Assembly: GCA_900548355.1 (NCBI GenBank)
Contig: URKR01000002.1
Coordinates: 124,001 to 188,000 of the forward strand
Reading direction: 5' to 3'
DNA length: 64,000 nt
Source of the DNA: an uncultured Oscillospiraceae bacterium
Lineage (GTDB): Bacteria; Bacillota; Clostridia; Oscillospirales; Ruminococcaceae
How positions within the stretch are numbered: position 1 is the first letter of the stretch; each line of letters opens with the position of its first letter. This document shows, in pieces, positions 52,169 through 60,339 of this stretch. The position numbers were made by a program, and so were the translations under genes. Under the pieces are notes generated by a model. The model saw only the letters and a program-made list of their open reading frames with translations. It was not told the origin of the DNA and did no database searches.

Positions 52169-53875
52169 ATGCAAATGAAGAGTCAGAAAGCGATTTCCGC
52201 GCTGCTCAGCTGCGCAATGCTGGCCGGTGTTTTGGCCGGCTGCGGCGCCAGCAGTTCCAGCGAACCCGCCGCTTCGAGCGAAGCTGCTTCCTCCAGTGAA
52301 GTTGCCTCCAGCGAAGCCGCTTCGAGCGAGGCTGCTTCCAGTGAGGCTGCCGATACCAGCACTGCCGCAGCCGGCAGCGTTTCGGTTTCGGCGCTGCCTG
52401 ACCAGTATAATGACTCCAGCGTGACCGGTACCGACTGGGATGCCTGGGTTGCTGCGTGGGACACCGTTGCCACCGACTATACCAAAGTTTCGCTGACCCC
52501 CGGCGCCGATGAAACCCAGCTCAATTTTGCCTGGTATTCCAAGACGGCCGACGGTGCAGCCACCCCGGTTGTCCACTTCGGCACTGACCCCAGCGCGCTG
52601 CAGGAATTCACGGGTGAAACCGGTGCGGTTGATACCGAACTGACCGGCGGCGAGGCCTATGACTACAACCATGTCACGGTCACCGGCCTGGCTGAAAACA
52701 CCACGTATTATTATACCGTTGAAAAGAACGGGGTTGAAACCGAACCTGTCGAATATAAGACCGGCAGCTTTTCGGAACTGAACCTGCTCTATGTCGGCGA
52801 CCCGCAGGTTGGCGCGTCTTCCGGCAAGCCGCAGGGCGGGGAAGAGCTTGTCAATGACAGCGGCGCCGCCAACACCGCTGCCCGCAACGATGGGTATGGC
52901 TGGAACCGTACCCTGGAAATTGCGACCGAGGAAAACCCCAACCTCAACTTTGTGATCTCGGCCGGTGACCAGGTCAACAAGACCGGCCAGCCCAAGGAGG
53001 AGGAGTACGCCGCCTACCTGAACCCTGCGGTTCTGGCCTGCCTGCCTGTTGCCACCACGATCGGCAACCATGACTCGCTCAACCCGGACTATGCCTACCA
53101 CTTCTACAACCCCAACGAGACCGAGAACGGTCTGACCGAGGCCGGCGGCGACTATTACTACAGCTATGGCCCGGCTGTCTTCATCGTGCTCAATACCAAC
53201 AACTACAACGCAGCCGAGCACCAGAAAACGGTGGAGGAAGCCGTTGCCGCTTACCCTGACGCCACCTGGCGGATCGTTACGCTGCACCAGGATATCTATG
53301 GCTCCGGTTACGATCATTCGGATACCGACGGCATGATCCTGCGCACCCAGCTCACCCCGATCTTTGATGCGAACGACATTGACGTTGTCCTGCAGGGCCA
53401 TGACCACACCTATAGCCGTTCCAAGATGCTGTCCGGCGACGGCCAAACCCATGATGCCTACTCGATGCCGATGAATGAAGACGGCACCGACTATGACTGG
53501 GATCATGCGATGAACGTTGCGACCGGTGAGCTCTATACCCTCTGGCCGGAAGAAGGCGATGCGGAAGGCGAAGCTTCCAAACAGGCGTTTGTAGACGGCA
53601 ACAAGTGCTACACGATTGAGGAAACCGAAGGCAACGAACTGACCGATCCCGAAGGCATCCTCTACATGACGGCGAACTCGGCTTCCGGCTCCAAGTTCTA
53701 TGAGCTGCTGGCCACCCAGCAGGATTACATCGCGGCCCGCAGCCAGAACTGGCTGCCGAGCTACAGCGTGCTGCACATCACGGCCGATACCTTCTCGATC
53801 GATACCTACCAGATTACCGACGACGGTGCGGTGGAACAGATCGATGATACCTTCACGATTCACAAGACCGTCTGA
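52169..53875 (+). CDS. Purple-acid-phosphatase-like metallophosphoesterase lipoprotein
   Basis: 568 residues. The signal peptide ends in the lipobox LAGC, followed by a linker of repeated SSEAA units. Then comes a fibronectin-III-like N-terminal domain (about 110-215, VTVTGLAENTTYYYTVE) and a calcineurin-type phosphoesterase domain with YVGDPQVG, SAGDQV, IGNHDS and QGHDHTYSR, in the order of purple acid phosphatases. The FNIII plus phosphatase layout is typical of secreted PAP-like enzymes. It acts outside the cell on phosphoesters; substrate unknown. The start is at 52169 or at 52175 (both ATG), with GGGAG at 52160-52164. Confidence 0.88.
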   Translation: MQMKSQKAISALLSCAMLAGVLAGCGASSSSEPAASSEAASSSEVASSEAASSEAASSEAADTSTAAAGSVSVSALPDQYNDSSVTGTDWDAWVAAWDTVATDYTKVSLTPGADETQLNFAWYSKTADGAATPVVHFGTDPSALQEFTGETGAVDTELTGGEAYDYNHVTVTGLAENTTYYYTVEKNGVETEPVEYKTGSFSELNLLYVGDPQVGASSGKPQGGEELVNDSGAANTAARNDGYGWNRTLEIATEENPNLNFVISAGDQVNKTGQPKEEEYAAYLNPAVLACLPVATTIGNHDSLNPDYAYHFYNPNETENGLTEAGGDYYYSYGPAVFIVLNTNNYNAAEHQKTVEEAVAAYPDATWRIVTLHQDIYGSGYDHSDTDGMILRTQLTPIFDANDIDVVLQGHDHTYSRSKMLSGDGQTHDAYSMPMNEDGTDYDWDHAMNVATGELYTLWPEEGDAEGEASKQAFVDGNKCYTIEETEGNELTDPEGILYMTANSASGSKFYELLATQQDYIAARSQNWLPSYSVLHITADTFSIDTYQITDDGAVEQIDDTFTIHKTV

Positions 53876-53894
53876 TTGACCCGATCGGCGCTAA

Positions 53895-53932
53895 CCGGGC
53901 TTCGCCGTGCTGTGCGGCGGGGCCCGCTTTTT
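53895..53932 (+). terminator. Terminator of the phosphatase gene
   Basis: CGGGCTTCGCCG pairs with CGGCGGGGCCCG, then CTTTTTAT. Confidence 0.75.
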
Positions 53933-53969
53933 ATCGAATGATCGCTGCCCAAGACAGGAGTGCTTCCCC

Positions 53970-55118
53970 ATGCAAACCAAGATTTTGTCCTTTGCCAGGC
54001 GCTGGTGGTTTATGGCCGTTGCGCTGGCGCTGACCACCTTGCTGGCCCTGCTGCTGCAAAACGTGCAGAAAACCGAACTGATCAACCGCACCGGGCAGAC
54101 CTTTGAAAAAGGCGTTGTCACCGAAGTGCTTGTCGATAACCTCCAGCCGGATGGCACCCGTGTCGGCGAACAGCGGGTTGCCGTGCGGATGACCACCGGT
54201 GTGCGCAAAGGCCAGGTGATCGAGATGACAAGCAGCGCGGGCTATCTCTTCGGCGCAACCTGCACGCCGGGGCTCCGCGTTATCGTCATGCAGAGCGTTG
54301 CCGGCGATACGACGGTCTCGAGCGTTTACTCGCAGGATCGCGGCGGGGTGCTGCTGCTTTTTGCTGCGCTGTACCTCGTCGCGTTGGTAGTCATTGGCGG
54401 CAAGCAGGGGCTTAAGGGGGCGCTGGGGCTGGCGTTCACCTTCCTCGCCATCATCTTTTTGTATCTGCCGCTTGTGTATCTCGGCTGGCCGCCGCTCTGG
54501 ACTTCCGTCTTGATCTGCGCGGTGACAACGGCGGTTACCATGTATTTTATCGGCGGCCCCACCCGCAAAACCGTGGTGGCAAGCGCCGGTACGGTGGCCG
54601 GGGTTGTCATTGCGGGGCTTGTCGCCGCCATTTTTGGCGCGGCAACCGGTATATCGGGGTGGAACGTTTCGGATATTGAAACTCTCATTACATTGTGGAA
54701 CACAAACGGCATCAACGTGGGCGAATTGCTCTTTGCCGGGCTGCTGATTTCAAGCCTTGGCGCGGTGATGGATGTCGCGATGTCGGTTGCGAGCTCAATG
54801 GGGGAAGTGCTTGCGCAGAACCCGGCGATGAGCCGCGGCGCGCTGTTTGCTTCCGGTATGCGGATTGGCCGCGACATGATGGGCACGGATTCCAATACCC
54901 TGATTCTTGCTTTTGCCGGCGGCAGCGTCAGCATGCTTGTGCTCGATTATGCCTATGACCTGCCGATTCTGCAGATCCTCAACTCAAACAACATCGGCAT
55001 TTCGGTCATGCAGGGGCTGGCCGGCAGTTTCGGCGTTGTGTTGGCTGTGCCGGTCACCGTTGCGCTGGCTACGCTGCTCTACACGGCCAAGCGACCGGAA
55101 ACGGCTCCGGCTGGTTGA
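53970..55118 (+). CDS. YibE/F-like membrane protein
   Basis: 382 residues. One N-terminal helix, a soluble extracytoplasmic domain (about 45-125) and then about seven helices. The segment SSLGAVMDVAMSVASSMGE followed by RIGRDMMGTDSNTLILAFAG is the conserved signature of the YibE/F-like family. Function is unknown even in characterised genomes. The ATG at 53970 follows ACAGGAG. It stands between a phosphatase and a Crp-type regulator, each with its own promoter or terminator. Confidence 0.85.
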   Translation: MQTKILSFARRWWFMAVALALTTLLALLLQNVQKTELINRTGQTFEKGVVTEVLVDNLQPDGTRVGEQRVAVRMTTGVRKGQVIEMTSSAGYLFGATCTPGLRVIVMQSVAGDTTVSSVYSQDRGGVLLLFAALYLVALVVIGGKQGLKGALGLAFTFLAIIFLYLPLVYLGWPPLWTSVLICAVTTAVTMYFIGGPTRKTVVASAGTVAGVVIAGLVAAIFGAATGISGWNVSDIETLITLWNTNGINVGELLFAGLLISSLGAVMDVAMSVASSMGEVLAQNPAMSRGALFASGMRIGRDMMGTDSNTLILAFAGGSVSMLVLDYAYDLPILQILNSNNIGISVMQGLAGSFGVVLAVPVTVALATLLYTAKRPETAPAG

Positions 55119-55143
55119 CTTTCGCACGCGCTGCCTCTATACT
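55115..55143 (+). promoter_or_regulatory. Promoter of the Crp/Fnr regulator
   Basis: TTGACT (55115-55120), 17-nt spacer, TATACT (55138-55143). The -35 overlaps the stop codon of the YibE/F-like gene. Confidence 0.75.
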
Positions 55144-55184
55144 TGGTATATCGGCCGATCAAGGCGGTGAAGGAGGGGCAGAAC

Positions 55185-55844
55185 ATGCCGGCATTAAACA
55201 CCTGGATACCCGGCTGGGGGCAGTTGACCCCGGCCCAGCAGACCCGCCTGTCTGAGGCGGCGCGGCCGCGGGCCTTTTCTGCCGGTGAGCTGATTCACAA
55301 TGGCGACGCCGACTGCGTAGGGCTGCTGCTTGTCAAAAGCGGCAGGCTGCGGGTCTTCATCCTTTCGGAGGATGGGCGCGAGATTACGCTGTACCGGCTG
55401 CTGCCCGGTGAAATTTGCCTGTTCTCGGCTTCCTGCATGATGCCGCAGATTGCCTTTGCGGTGACGGTAACAGCCGAAGCCCCTTCCGAAGTGCTTGTCC
55501 TTCCGCCGGATGTCTATAAAGCGGTTATGGCGGAATCGGCCCCGCTTGCCAATTTTACAAACGAGCTTATCGCCGCCCGCTTTTCAGACGTCATGTGGCT
55601 GATCGAGCAGATCCTCTGGAAAAGTTTTGACCGCCGGCTGGCGGCCTTCCTGCTTGCGGAAGCAAAACTCGAACACAGCGCAACACTGCACCTGACCCAT
55701 GAGGCCATCGCCAACCACATGGGCACCGCACGGGAGGTAGTGACCCGGATGCTGCGCTATTTTCAGGGAGAGGGTTGGGTTAAGCTCGCGCGGGGAACCC
55801 TTCAGCTGACCGACGAACCTTCATTGCGCGCCCTGGCCGAATAA
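55185..55844 (+). CDS. Crp/Fnr-family transcriptional regulator
   Basis: 219 residues: a cyclic-nucleotide-type beta-barrel (about 15-125, VGLLLVKSGRLRVFIL), a dimerisation helix, and a winged HTH (LTHEAIANHMGTAREVVTRMLRYF). There is no N-terminal Fnr-type cysteine cluster; single cysteines sit near EICLFSASCM. The signal is unknown. Start at 55185 behind AAGGAGGGG. Confidence 0.9.
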   Translation: MPALNTWIPGWGQLTPAQQTRLSEAARPRAFSAGELIHNGDADCVGLLLVKSGRLRVFILSEDGREITLYRLLPGEICLFSASCMMPQIAFAVTVTAEAPSEVLVLPPDVYKAVMAESAPLANFTNELIAARFSDVMWLIEQILWKSFDRRLAAFLLAEAKLEHSATLHLTHEAIANHMGTAREVVTRMLRYFQGEGWVKLARGTLQLTDEPSLRALAE

Positions 55845-55866
55845 AGCACATTTTTCTGCACAGATA

Positions 55867-55902
55867 CAAAAAGACGCCGCAGGCTGCCTGCGGCGTCTTT
55901 TC
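55867..55902. terminator. Bidirectional terminator between Crp-type gene and trxA
   Basis: AAAAGACGCCGCAG pairs with CTGCGGCGTCTTTT: perfect, with U runs on both strands. Confidence 0.9.
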
Positions 55903-55918
55903 ATGTGCGGAAAAATGG

Positions 55919-56224
55919 TTACAGCAATGCAAGAATCTGCTGTTTCGGCCGGGCGCCGACAGCCTGGTTCACGACCTGGCCGTTTTTGAACACCAGAAGG
56001 GTCGGGATGCTCATGACCGAGAACTGGGCGGCCAGCATCTGCTGTTCATCCACGTTGACCTTTCCAACCTTGATGTCGCTGCGTTCCTCGGCAATCTCGT
56101 CCACAATCGGGGAGACCATCCGGCACGGGCCGCACCAACTGGCCCAGAAGTCCACAAGCACCGGCTTGTCGCTGCGCAGCACTTCCTGCTCAAAATTTTC
56201 CTTGGTAAGGGTAATCACAGACAT
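55919..56224 (-). CDS. trxA: Thioredoxin
   Basis: 101 residues. Active site WCGPC (Cys31, Cys34), VDFWASW before it and the cis-Pro in SIPTLLVF. A standard cytoplasmic dithiol reductase. The start at 56224 has AAGGAGG on the minus strand; an N-terminal extension in frame lacks a ribosome binding site. An extended -10 (TGGTATACT) lies upstream at about 56266-56274. Confidence 0.95.
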   Translation of the reverse strand: MSVITLTKENFEQEVLRSDKPVLVDFWASWCGPCRMVSPIVDEIAEERSDIKVGKVNVDEQQMLAAQFSVMSIPTLLVFKNGQVVNQAVGARPKQQILALL

Positions 56225-56349
56225 TGTATATACCTCCTTGCGGTGTTGTTGTTTTCGATGTCTATAGTATACCACGCCGTGCAAGAGTTTTCGGTGATTA
56301 AGTTACCAAACTGGGTAAAAATTTGGCGTTCTGACCCTTGCATCTGTTT

Positions 56350-56943
56350 TTAGCGGTAATACGCGATGTAACCGGCCTGCGTCGGGTGATCGACGATCAG
56401 GCAGGGACCTTCCCGAAATACTTTGAGCGCAATCAGCAGATCGGCGCCGGCAGCGACAAAGTTGACCATCAGCGCAAGCAAAGACACGGTGCCGGGATAG
56501 GCGCAAACAAACAGGATGCTGCCAAGCCCCAGCACCGTAAAAGGGGCCAGAACGCCGCACAGATACGCCTTTTTGCTGAGCGCTGCCTGACAGGCGCAAT
56601 TTGGCATCATCGCGCTGACCGTAAAGCGGACAACCTTCCAGCCCAGCCTGCTTGCAATTGCCCAGCCGATGCCGTGCAGCAGCTCATGCAGTACAACCGA
56701 AACGGCAATGACGGCAAGGAACATAAGATAAAAAGAAACGCCGCCAAGTTCCAACAAATGCGCTCTTTCAAGAAAAAACAGGCGATACACAACGCCAAAG
56801 AGCAGGACGAACGGCAAGGCGCATAGGCCTCCTAAAACCGTTGCCCTGCCGGGGGAAATCGTAACGTCCTTGGCCATGTACCCGCCTGCGTGCAAATCGG
56901 CTTGCAGCCGGCGGAAATTTTCGGGATCCATTCTGGTATGCAT
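56350..56943 (-). CDS. DUF3267-family membrane zincin-like protein
   Basis: 197 residues with about four hydrophobic segments. The zinc-binding motif HELLHG (His86, His90) follows a helix, as in DUF3267 membrane metallopeptidase-like proteins. No protease activity is proven for the family, to my knowledge. ATG at 56943 with AGGAGG 7 bp upstream. It is transcribed from an AT-rich promoter at 56996-57024. Confidence 0.78.
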   Translation of the reverse strand: MHTRMDPENFRRLQADLHAGGYMAKDVTISPGRATVLGGLCALPFVLLFGVVYRLFFLERAHLLELGGVSFYLMFLAVIAVSVVLHELLHGIGWAIASRLGWKVVRFTVSAMMPNCACQAALSKKAYLCGVLAPFTVLGLGSILFVCAYPGTVSLLALMVNFVAAGADLLIALKVFREGPCLIVDHPTQAGYIAYYR

Positions 56944-56995
56944 CTGGCTGCCTCCTGCCTGTAAAGGGTAGTGATCTGCGGAACTCCTTATAGAC

Positions 56996-57034
56996 AGGAT
57001 ATAGTATTTCAATTAAAATGTCAAGTATTTCATA
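56996..57034 (-). promoter_or_regulatory. Promoter of the DUF3267 gene with direct repeats
   Basis: On the minus strand TTGACA (57024-57019), 17-nt spacer, TATCCT (57001-56996). On the plus strand GTATTTCA occurs at 57004-57011 and again at 57026-57033, about two helical turns apart, overlapping the promoter. Confidence 0.6.
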
Positions 57035-57095
57035 CATAAAAGTTGAAATATTTAGCCGCCAGAGACAGCCGTGAGATGAGAAGGAAGAAAACAGA

Positions 57096-57443
57096 TTATT
57101 CTTTGCGCCGCAGAATCAGGATTCCCGCAATTTCAACCGCGGCGGTGGCGTTGAAGGTGAGTTGAACTGCATTGACGGCAAAATAGGCGTCCAGAACCAG
57201 AGGCATGCCGGCGGGGCTGCGCTGTATGGTAACGTACTGCATAGCGTGGCTGAACAGCGTGGCGCAGACGGCAAAGCAGAGCAGGGCCGCAATACTCGCT
57301 TTGCCAATGATTTTCCAACCGCGCTCGTCCCGGCTGCTGCGGCGGAAGAGTAAGAACACAAGGGCCAGAAACAACAGCGCGCCGATAACCATGTTGATGA
57401 ACGTTGCCTGCCGGCTGCATAGCAGCGTGTAAAGAATCTCCAT
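57096..57443 (-). CDS. Small membrane protein next to an HTH regulator
   Basis: 115 residues with three hydrophobic segments (FINMVIGALLFLALVFLLF, then ASIAALLCFAVCATLF, then a C-terminal one). No named family recognised. The ATG at 57443 has GGGAGG. It follows the HTH regulator by 38 bp on the same strand, so the pair is probably one transcript. Genes of this pattern are common next to XRE regulators in Firmicutes. Confidence 0.6.
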   Translation of the reverse strand: MEILYTLLCSRQATFINMVIGALLFLALVFLLFRRSSRDERGWKIIGKASIAALLCFAVCATLFSHAMQYVTIQRSPAGMPLVLDAYFAVNAVQLTFNATAAVEIAGILILRRKE

Positions 57444-57481
57444 TGCTTCAGATACCTCCCGAAAACCAAACGAATGGCGAA

Positions 57482-57703
57482 TCAAACCTCTCTGAAATCA
57501 AACAAATCTTCAATCGTCACATCAAACACTCTTGCAATGCTGTAGGCCAGCAGCATCGAAGGATTATACCGGTTCCGTTCAAGCTGCATGATCGTCTGAC
57601 GGGACACCCCGACCAGGTCGGCAAGCTCCTGCTGGGTCATCCGCTGTGTCGCCCGATACACATGAATCTTACTTTCAAAAGTATACTTGCCTTTTCCTGC
57701 CAT
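57482..57703 (-). CDS. XRE-family transcriptional regulator (single HTH domain)
   Basis: 73 residues: a complete Cro/C1-type HTH, RMTQQELADLVGVSRQTIMQLERNRYNPS-type (QQELADLVGVSRQT, then NRYNPSMLLAYSIARVF), ending in IEDLFDFRE. This matches the YgzD/YozG-type small regulators that sit beside membrane proteins. The ATG at 57703 is preceded by GAGGGTGAA; a far longer upstream frame is shadow sequence. Confidence 0.88.
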   Translation of the reverse strand: MAGKGKYTFESKIHVYRATQRMTQQELADLVGVSRQTIMQLERNRYNPSMLLAYSIARVFDVTIEDLFDFREV

Positions 57704-57737
57704 CCGTTCACCCTCTTTCACTGCAATCTGTATCTCC

Positions 57738-57766
57738 AGCATAACATATTTCTTGCAAAATGTAAA
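57738..57766 (-). promoter_or_regulatory. Promoter of the XRE regulator gene
   Basis: On the minus strand: TTTACA (57766-57761), 17-nt spacer, TATGCT (57743-57738). Confidence 0.6.
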
Positions 57767-57837
57767 ATATCCTGTGAAGGATTGCCCGTGTTTTGAAAGC
57801 GGGCAGAGGAACATACGCTGCAGGAAGGTGAGCGCTG

Positions 57838-57866
57838 TACAGCAGGTGCCGGCCGGGCACCCTGCG
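57838..57866 (-). terminator. Hairpin after the LanFEG-like operon
   Basis: On the minus strand GCAGGGTGCC pairs with GGCACCTGC across CGGCC. Strong stem but no U run. Confidence 0.4.
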
Positions 57867-57867
57867 T

Positions 57868-58605
57868 TCAATCCAATTTTTCCTGTGCGGACAGCAGCGC
57901 GGCCCCGGCAGCCAGGCAGACGGCCAGCACGGCGGCGCTCAGCCCGCAGTGCGCCGGGCCGCCGGGGGAGTATCCGGCCAGCGTAAAGGCGGCCACCAGC
58001 GGGTGCAGGCAGGCGGGCAGCCCGGCCCCGCTGATCAGCGGCACCAGCACCGAGAATGCTTCGCTCAAAACCATGGCAAGCCAATACCCGCGCCCGCGCC
58101 GCGCAACCCAAGCCACAACCGGCAGCACAGCGCAAAAGACAAGCACCCCTTCGGTCGCATACATCCGCAGATAGCTGAGCAGATCGCCCGCTGCCAGCGC
58201 CCGGCCGTGCAGTACGGCCTCCATGCAAAGGGCAGCCCAAAACAGCAAAAGGTACAACCCCGCGCTGCCGGCCAACGTCAGGGCCAGCTTGGCCAGCGTC
58301 ATCCACCGCGTATCCGCCGGCAGAACCAGCAGGGACTTCCAGACATCCTCCTGCCGTTCACGGCAGAAAAGGTACCCGCCCAGCAGGGCCACAAGCGCAG
58401 GCAGCGCGAAAATGCTGCCCAGAGACTGCACGCCGGTCAAAACCCAGTAGGGTTCAGCCAGGTACGAAACCCCGCTGCCGTTCAGCCCGCCCTGCACAAG
58501 TACCAGCAGCACAACAAGCAGCGCCCCAAATACGAACACCGCCAGCATGCGGCAGCGCCGCAGCTTGGCGCATTCGGCCCACAGGTAAATGCGAAAACCC
58601 GACAT
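57868..58605 (-). CDS. ABC-2 permease, LanG/MutG-like
   Basis: 245 residues with six hydrophobic segments. The N-terminus RIYLWAECAKLRRCRML is the usual start of lantibiotic-type ABC-2 permeases (MutG/EpiG). It is the second permease after that at 58605-59336; stop and start share one base. The start at 58605 has GGGAGGTGG upstream. With the ATPase it would export or flip a peptide or confer peptide resistance. Confidence 0.78.
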   Translation of the reverse strand: MSGFRIYLWAECAKLRRCRMLAVFVFGALLVVLLVLVQGGLNGSGVSYLAEPYWVLTGVQSLGSIFALPALVALLGGYLFCRERQEDVWKSLLVLPADTRWMTLAKLALTLAGSAGLYLLLFWAALCMEAVLHGRALAAGDLLSYLRMYATEGVLVFCAVLPVVAWVARRGRGYWLAMVLSEAFSVLVPLISGAGLPACLHPLVAAFTLAGYSPGGPAHCGLSAAVLAVCLAAGAALLSAQEKLD

Positions 58606-59336
58606 TATTCCACCTCCCGCAAGCTGTTCCATGCGGCGACCACCGCTGCCGCGCCCCAAACGCCGAAGCAGACCAGCGCAGGGAAAAGAGAAAACGAAAC
58701 CGGAAACCGGACGCCCGGCACTCCTTGCACGCCCCAGAGCGCCGCGCAGGCGGAAGGCAGCAAAAACGGCGCTTTGGAGGCAAGAATGAAGCCGAAAATT
58801 CCGTACAGGATGGATACGCAGCAAGAGACAAGGCTCTTTTTCAGCAGGATCGCCAGCCCCAGCAGAGGCAGCGCGGCCGCTGTTTCAAGCACGCAGAACC
58901 TTGCGGCAAGAAACACGACGAAAGCCAGCGCGCCGGGGGACGGGCGCAGCGCAGGAAGGAAGAAAACCGGGGCCAGGCAGACCACGGCCGCGCTGACAAA
59001 GTAAGCGACTGAAAAAGCAAACAGCACAGCCAGCTTGGCCAGGATATACCCGCCGGCCGAAACAGGCACAATCCAAAGCTGCCACAAAACGCGCGTGCTG
59101 CGCTCGCTGTCCACAAGAATCGCGGCCAGTACGCCGAGGCAGATCGGCAGCAGCACCATGGCCCCAAGTGAGAACATTCCCTGCCGGTACAGGGAAAGAA
59201 AGGTATAGCCGCAGCCCGGGTGGGTGAAGTAATACAGATAGGTGAACGCCGGCATGACGGCGCTGACCAACAGCAGCAGCCAAAGCATACGCTGCCGGCG
59301 CAGTTTGGCGAATTCGGTCCACAGAAGGTCAGCCAA
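58605..59336 (-). CDS. ABC-2 permease, LanE/MutE-like
   Basis: About 243 residues with six helices; DLLWTEFAKLRRQRML is the typical start. I choose TTG at 59336, which has GGGGGTG 6 bp upstream; a GTG at 59345 is the alternative. Either way it overlaps the stop of the ATPase gene by a few bases, so translation is coupled. The partner permease follows directly. Confidence 0.75.
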   Translation of the reverse strand: MADLLWTEFAKLRRQRMLWLLLLVSAVMPAFTYLYYFTHPGCGYTFLSLYRQGMFSLGAMVLLPICLGVLAAILVDSERSTRVLWQLWIVPVSAGGYILAKLAVLFAFSVAYFVSAAVVCLAPVFFLPALRPSPGALAFVVFLAARFCVLETAAALPLLGLAILLKKSLVSCCVSILYGIFGFILASKAPFLLPSACAALWGVQGVPGVRFPVSFSLFPALVCFGVWGAAAVVAAWNSLREVE

Positions 59337-60261
59337 TGCCCTCACCCCCTGTGATGTGCTGAAAGTATTCCTCCAGGCTGAACCGGCACAGATGCAGATC
59401 GGACACGGACACCCCGGCTGCGACCAGCGAACGGTTAAGCCCGGCGCTGTCCAGCCCGGTTGCATACACCCGTACTTCGGCCTCATCCTGCACGGCATAT
59501 TCATCGGGAGACAGGTGGAACCGCTGTTCAAGAATCCGGGCTGTTGATGCTGTATCAGAGACAGTCAGCGAAATATAATGCCGGTTTTTGCGCCGCAGCG
59601 CATCCATGGTATCTTCTTCGAGCAGTATGCCGTGGTCCAGGATGCCAATGTCGTCGGCCAGCTGGTCAACCTCTGAAAGAATATGGCTCGAAAGCAGGAT
59701 GGTTTTGCCTTCCTGCTCACAGAGCCTGCGCAGCAGCGCGCGCATTTCAGCAATGCCGATCGGGTCAAGCCCGTTGGTTGGTTCGTCCAAAATCAGAAGC
59801 TCGGGGTCGTGCAAAATCGCGTTGGCAATGCCGAGCCGCTGTTTCATTCCGAGCGAATACTGGCTGAACAGCTTTTTGTCGCGGTAAGGCAGCCCGACAA
59901 CCGACAGGGCGTGGGCAATGGCGTCGGGCCGGGTTGTGCCGCGCAGCCTGGCAAAGATGGCAAGGTTTTCGGTGCCGGTCAGGTTGGGGTAAAAGCCCGG
60001 CGTTTCAATCATAGCGCCGATGCGGTGGAAAACGGCTGGGTCACGCTTTGTCAGCCGTTGCCCAAACAGCCGGATTTCCCCTTCGGTCGGCAGCACAAGC
60101 CGCAGGGCCATCTTCATGATGGTGGTCTTCCCGGCGCCGTTGCGCCCCAGCAGCCCGTAAAGCCGACCGGCACGCAGATGCAGGTTTACGGCGCGTACCG
60201 CGGTCTGCTCACCGTATACTTTGGTGAGCCCTTTGGTTTGCAGCAGGTATGTTTCGTCCAT
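59329..60261 (-). CDS. ABC transporter ATPase, BcrA/LanF-like
   Basis: 310 residues. Walker A GRNGAGKTT, signature YSLGMKQRL, Walker B LLILDEPTNGLD, and the SSHILSEV loop with the switch His. LSLGM-type signatures and the C-terminal 90-residue extension are typical of the BcrA/LanF branch linked to bacitracin and lantibiotic resistance. The ATG at 60261 has AAGGAGG. It belongs with the two ABC-2 permeases downstream and the two-component system upstream. Confidence 0.9.
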   Translation of the reverse strand: MDETYLLQTKGLTKVYGEQTAVRAVNLHLRAGRLYGLLGRNGAGKTTIMKMALRLVLPTEGEIRLFGQRLTKRDPAVFHRIGAMIETPGFYPNLTGTENLAIFARLRGTTRPDAIAHALSVVGLPYRDKKLFSQYSLGMKQRLGIANAILHDPELLILDEPTNGLDPIGIAEMRALLRRLCEQEGKTILLSSHILSEVDQLADDIGILDHGILLEEDTMDALRRKNRHYISLTVSDTASTARILEQRFHLSPDEYAVQDEAEVRVYATGLDSAGLNRSLVAAGVSVSDLHLCRFSLEEYFQHITGGEGIG

Positions 60262-60339
60262 CTGGGAACCTCCTTTTTCAGATTGCCCCCATTGTATCAT
60301 CCAAACCTTGCCAAAACCTTGCCGAACCCTTGGCGATTT

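Noticed and set aside
52031..53863. A 610-codon minus-strand ORF across the phosphatase
   Set aside because: Pure shadow of the purple-acid-phosphatase-like gene; its Gly/Val-rich translation comes from complementing that codon usage.
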